Source: Aureibacillus halotolerans (GTDB lineage: Bacteria; Bacillota; Bacilli; Bacillales; DSM-28697). Taken from it: a DNA stretch of 64,000 nt. The position numbers were made by a program, and so were the translations under genes. The notes beneath the pieces are model-generated. The model had not been told where the DNA came from, made no database searches, and saw only the letters and a list, made by a program, of their open reading frames with translations. This document shows, piece after piece, positions 61,940-64,000 of this stretch. The first letter of the stretch is position 1. Each line of letters opens with the position of its first letter. The stretch covers positions 195,126-259,125 of the forward strand of contig NZ_SNYJ01000001.1 of NCBI RefSeq assembly GCF_004363045.1, given 5' to 3'.

Positions 61940-62228
61940 GCGTTTTATTAAAAATTTATTATCGTAAAATCAGTTTTATTGTGAGACTAGCTGAAATTTG
62001 CGAAATCTCTTATTTTCAAAAAACCCTTTGGGACTGCAATGTTTTAAAGTGTCAATGTGCGATTGTCTCACAAGGGCTTCCCTACTTTCTATACTAAAAT
62101 AATTTGATGCTATAAACTGTTGTCAGTGTTTTCTGACCTAATTCCAAGTCGATTTTCCTATCATTTCTAGGGATTAAAACATGCTATGATAAAAAAGTAG
62201 ATCTACACTGAACGGGAGGATAATTATA

Positions 62229-62561
62229 ATGCCTAAGAAATATTTATACACTTATATCGCTGGTGTTTTGTTGACTGCTCTTTTTGTAGTTTGGTATCAG
62301 GAAGTCACGTTACGTACAATTGCGGATTCTCTGTTTACAATCTCATTGCTCTTTTTATGCGTTGGTTTGTTTTCGAAGATTTTTGGTGCTGGTTTTTTTA
62401 ACGGTTTTATATCTGGCTTAAAAAAACTTCGACGTTTAGAATCTGGAGAACAATCCTCAAACACACCATCTGAACAGCATACAAAAACACACCCTGCACG
62501 ATTATTCCTTGTGGTTGGAGGAACATTTCTAGTTCTCAGCCTTGTCCTCGCTTATCTATAA
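62229..62561 (+). CDS. DUF3899 domain membrane protein
   Basis: 110 residues with three hydrophobic segments (about residues 5-22, 33-58 and 90-109). The central stretch LRTIADSLFTISLLFLCVGLFSKIFGAGFFNGFISGLKKL is the DUF3899 signature as I remember it. Function unknown. CGGGAGGA lies before the ATG. It is a single gene, divergent from the opp operon. Confidence 0.75.
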   Translation: MPKKYLYTYIAGVLLTALFVVWYQEVTLRTIADSLFTISLLFLCVGLFSKIFGAGFFNGFISGLKKLRRLESGEQSSNTPSEQHTKTHPARLFLVVGGTFLVLSLVLAYL

Positions 62562-62610
62562 ACAAACTATGACCGAGCAAAACGAGTAAGCGCACTTTAT
62601 TCACCAGTCT

Positions 62611-62633
62611 GAATCAGTCATTATGGCTGGTTC
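62611..62633. terminator. Weak hairpin between convergent genes
   Basis: 9-bp stem with two G-T pairs (62611-62619 with 62625-62633), 5-base loop. Confidence 0.45.
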
Positions 62634-62646
62634 ATTCTTTGGTCCA

Positions 62647-63150
62647 CTACAATGTATTTAAAAAACCCTTCACATTCTTTTGCGATGTAAGATGAACGAC
62701 TTTTTTATCACTTGCCACCTGTTCTAGTTTTCTGATGACCTCAGGTCGTTTAGTTGCAGGATACGTCCATACCCATTTTAAGAAAGCTAGATCCACTTTT
62801 TCTGAACAACCTTCGCCCATATCCACTCTCGTTTTATTCCGATACTGAAGCCATCGTTTTACTACTCGATACGTACATAGAAGACGGGGCAAATCTATAA
62901 AGATGATTGTATCCGCAGCAGCGATACGAACGTCCATTGTTCGGCTGAAGTTGCCATCGATAATCCACTTTTCTTTTGCAAGCTCTGCTTGTATAATGCC
63001 ATCAAAAGTTTTCTGCTCTTCCGGAACCCAGCCCGGCTTCCAATACAAAGCATCCAGATGAACGACTGGAATCCCCAAATCCTTCCCCAGCCTACGTGCA
63101 AAAGTCGATTTCCCTGAACCCCCTGATCCAATAATCACTATTCGCTTCAA
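62647..63150 (-). CDS. Adenylate-kinase-like P-loop protein (FlaR / DNA topology modulation family)
   Basis: 167 residues. Walker A IGSGGSGKSTFARRLG, followed by VVHLDALYWKPGW and WIIDGNFSRTMDVRI, the pattern of small P-loop kinases annotated as topology modulation proteins (FlaR); the LDxLYWKPGW and DGN-x(3)T signatures are typical. Probably a nucleotide or small-molecule kinase; the name does not describe a proven activity. The TTG at 63150 is preferred (AAAGGGGTGG upstream); a GTG at 63159 overlaps that site. It is monocistronic. Confidence 0.82.
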   Translation of the reverse strand: MKRIVIIGSGGSGKSTFARRLGKDLGIPVVHLDALYWKPGWVPEEQKTFDGIIQAELAKEKWIIDGNFSRTMDVRIAAADTIIFIDLPRLLCTYRVVKRWLQYRNKTRVDMGEGCSEKVDLAFLKWVWTYPATKRPEVIRKLEQVASDKKVVHLTSQKNVKGFLNTL

Positions 63151-63477
63151 TGATCCCACCCCTTTAACAAATCATTTTCAAGCAGTCGTTTTTAGTAAAT
63201 GTAATGTTCAGAGGACAAATTCGTGATTAGCATCCCTTTATACTATCATTTAATACTCGAGAAGACGCAGAGTAAAACGTGAAAGGTCTGCATATGGCTA
63301 CTTGCCTACAATAGTACCTTTTAGATGCAGGTAAAACATTTCATGTTTCATCTATTCGACATCTGGGTAAAAAGGATTAGTGATCTTCAGAAGCTTGTTC
63401 AGAATAAATGATCCAAGCTGCTCTACTCATCTTTGAACAAGCAGCAGTTTCATAAGGCATCTAAAGGAGGTTCTCAT
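63151..63477. other. Intergenic region with alternative hairpins
   Basis: No gene is supported. Near the right end GCTTGTTC (63393-63400) can pair with GAACAAGC (63435-63442), while GCTGC (63417-63421) can pair with GCAGC in the same right-hand area. This gives two mutually exclusive folds just before the ribosome binding site of the next small gene. This might be a leader control element or coincidence. Confidence 0.3.
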
Positions 63478-63708
63478 TTGTACCATATCAATCACACTCA
63501 CAAACAAATACATGCCCTTAACGGAGCATGCACATGGATTAAACCTATAATTGAAAAAGACGTTTGCCAAATCCGACAGCTGGTGACGTATCAACGATAT
63601 ACTTTGTGTCCGCGATGTTTTGAATCCGATAGTCAGAACGGACATGCCCCATACTCCAACTCCTACACAACAGAAACCGAATTTCACTTAGGTGACCATA
63701 GGTTGTAA
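63478..63708 (+). CDS. Small protein of unknown function with a CxxC motif (76 aa)
   Basis: 76 residues, not recognised. The start is TTG at 63478 because AAAGGAGG lies eight bases upstream; the open frame to an ATG at 63433 has no ribosome binding site. The N-terminus is histidine-rich (YHINHTHKQIHALNGACTW). A middle section reads YQRYTLCPRCFES, where CPRC is zinc-knuckle-like and could pair with earlier Cys residues (GACTW, DVCQI). A metal-binding small protein is plausible. It is preceded by a potential switching leader and followed by a tandem repeat array. Confidence 0.5.
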   Translation: MYHINHTHKQIHALNGACTWIKPIIEKDVCQIRQLVTYQRYTLCPRCFESDSQNGHAPYSNSYTTETEFHLGDHRL

Positions 63709-63750
63709 ATAAGCTCTACTTCATTTGATTCCCTTATCCAAACACACTTT

Positions 63751-64000
63751 CGAGGCGCGAAGCTGAGTGAGGTGCGGCGTTGCCATCTGGGCAATGAGCA
63801 CCGAACGAAGCAAAGCAACGACGAAAGCGAGCGTTTCTCAAAAGCCGTATTAGGCGCATTGAAAACGCTTGGCTTTCGAGGCGCGAAGCTGAGTGAGGCG
63901 CGGCGTTGCCATCTGGGCAATGAGCACCGAACGAAGCAAAGCAACGACGAAAGCGAGCGTTTCTCAAAAGCCGTATTAGGCGCATTGAAAACGCTTGGCT
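63751..64000. repeat. 126-bp tandem repeat array (two units, continuing beyond the window)
   Basis: CGAGGCGCGAAGCTGAGTGA starts at 63751 and again at 63877, a period of exactly 126 bp. The two units differ at one visible position in the first 30 bases (GGTGCGG versus GGCGCGG) and otherwise look identical to the last base of the window, where the second unit is almost complete. The period is a multiple of three, so open frames run through on the minus strand, but no ribosome binding site or recognisable protein supports translation. Confidence 0.9.

Noticed and set aside
61829..62228. Riboswitch or T-box in the opp upstream region
   Set aside because: No specifier-loop, antiterminator or conserved aptamer sequence could be found; only a simple promoter is supported.
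63684..63985. Repeated 42-residue basic peptide read from the minus strand of the tandem array
   Set aside because: The period is a multiple of three so frames stay open automatically; the translation is Arg/Ser-rich, has no ribosome binding site and two different frames are open at once.
63751..64000. CRISPR array
   Set aside because: The units are 126 bp and contiguous, with no unique spacers and no cas genes.

Overview
The window looks like a chromosomal segment of a Gram-positive member of the Bacillaceae. Supporting signs are strong AAGGAGG-type ribosome binding sites, frequent GTG/TTG starts, lipoproteins with Bacillus-type signal peptides, dynA, nadBCA divergent from nifS, an mdx-like maltodextrin locus and a pfeT-type metal ATPase. 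The base composition and the heavy load of hairpin-bearing intergenic repeats suggest the alkaliphilic Shouchella/Alkalihalobacillus group, but the genus is inference. There is no prophage, rRNA, tRNA or CRISPR array that I can see.

Layout. 1-1961: end of a phosphonate uptake operon (phnC-phnE-phnE). 2967-4635: ABC-2 exporter pair. 5295-7956: a small unknown protein in an AT-rich stretch, a Cys-rich copper-binding four-helix protein, a YdcZ-type membrane protein and an alpha-L-fucosidase. 8299-10382: a GAF/HisKA_3 two-component system. 10457-12515: an overlapping trio of SDR, QueA paralogue and VOC-like protein on the minus strand. 12689-13312: a membrane-anchored Mrr-type nuclease. 13649-20170: maltodextrin utilisation (neopullulanase divergent from binding protein and two permeases, then a LacI regulator), with two operators between the divergent genes. 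20249-23418: DUF1540 protein, SGNH hydrolase, lipoprotein and VanZ-like protein. 23597-29623: dynA, a beta-carbonic-anhydrase-like protein, a PucR-type regulator and an HTH protein. 29687-34498: de novo NAD synthesis (nadBCA) divergent from nifS. 35266-38018: Bcr/CflA exporter and a glutamine synthetase paralogue.

39072-45775 is the most distinctive gene block. A PRD/EIIB/EIIA regulator is followed by an Ula-type PTS (EIIA, EIIB, EIIC), a phosphotriesterase-family lactonase-like enzyme, a creatininase-family amidohydrolase and an SIS-domain (UPF0309) protein. It reads as an uptake and catabolic operon for an unidentified phosphorylated sugar derivative. 46078-52653 holds a TVP38 protein, an SDR plus a histidine-rich membrane protein, a P1B-type metal ATPase with a Fur-family box, a methyltransferase and an SLH protein. 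54392-63150 has an RsbR-like STAS protein, a secreted protein, a complete oppABCDF operon, a DUF3899 protein and a FlaR-like kinase. The right edge enters a 126-bp tandem repeat.

Several large intergenic gaps (about 2.1-2.8, 13.3-13.6, 21.3-22.5, 34.5-35.0, 38.1-38.8 and 52.8-54.1 kb) hold copies of one mosaic repeat family made of recurring modules. Its central hairpin shows compensatory changes between copies. In one copy a 215-bp palindromic element sits between 5-bp direct repeats, and the neighbouring copy provides the empty site.
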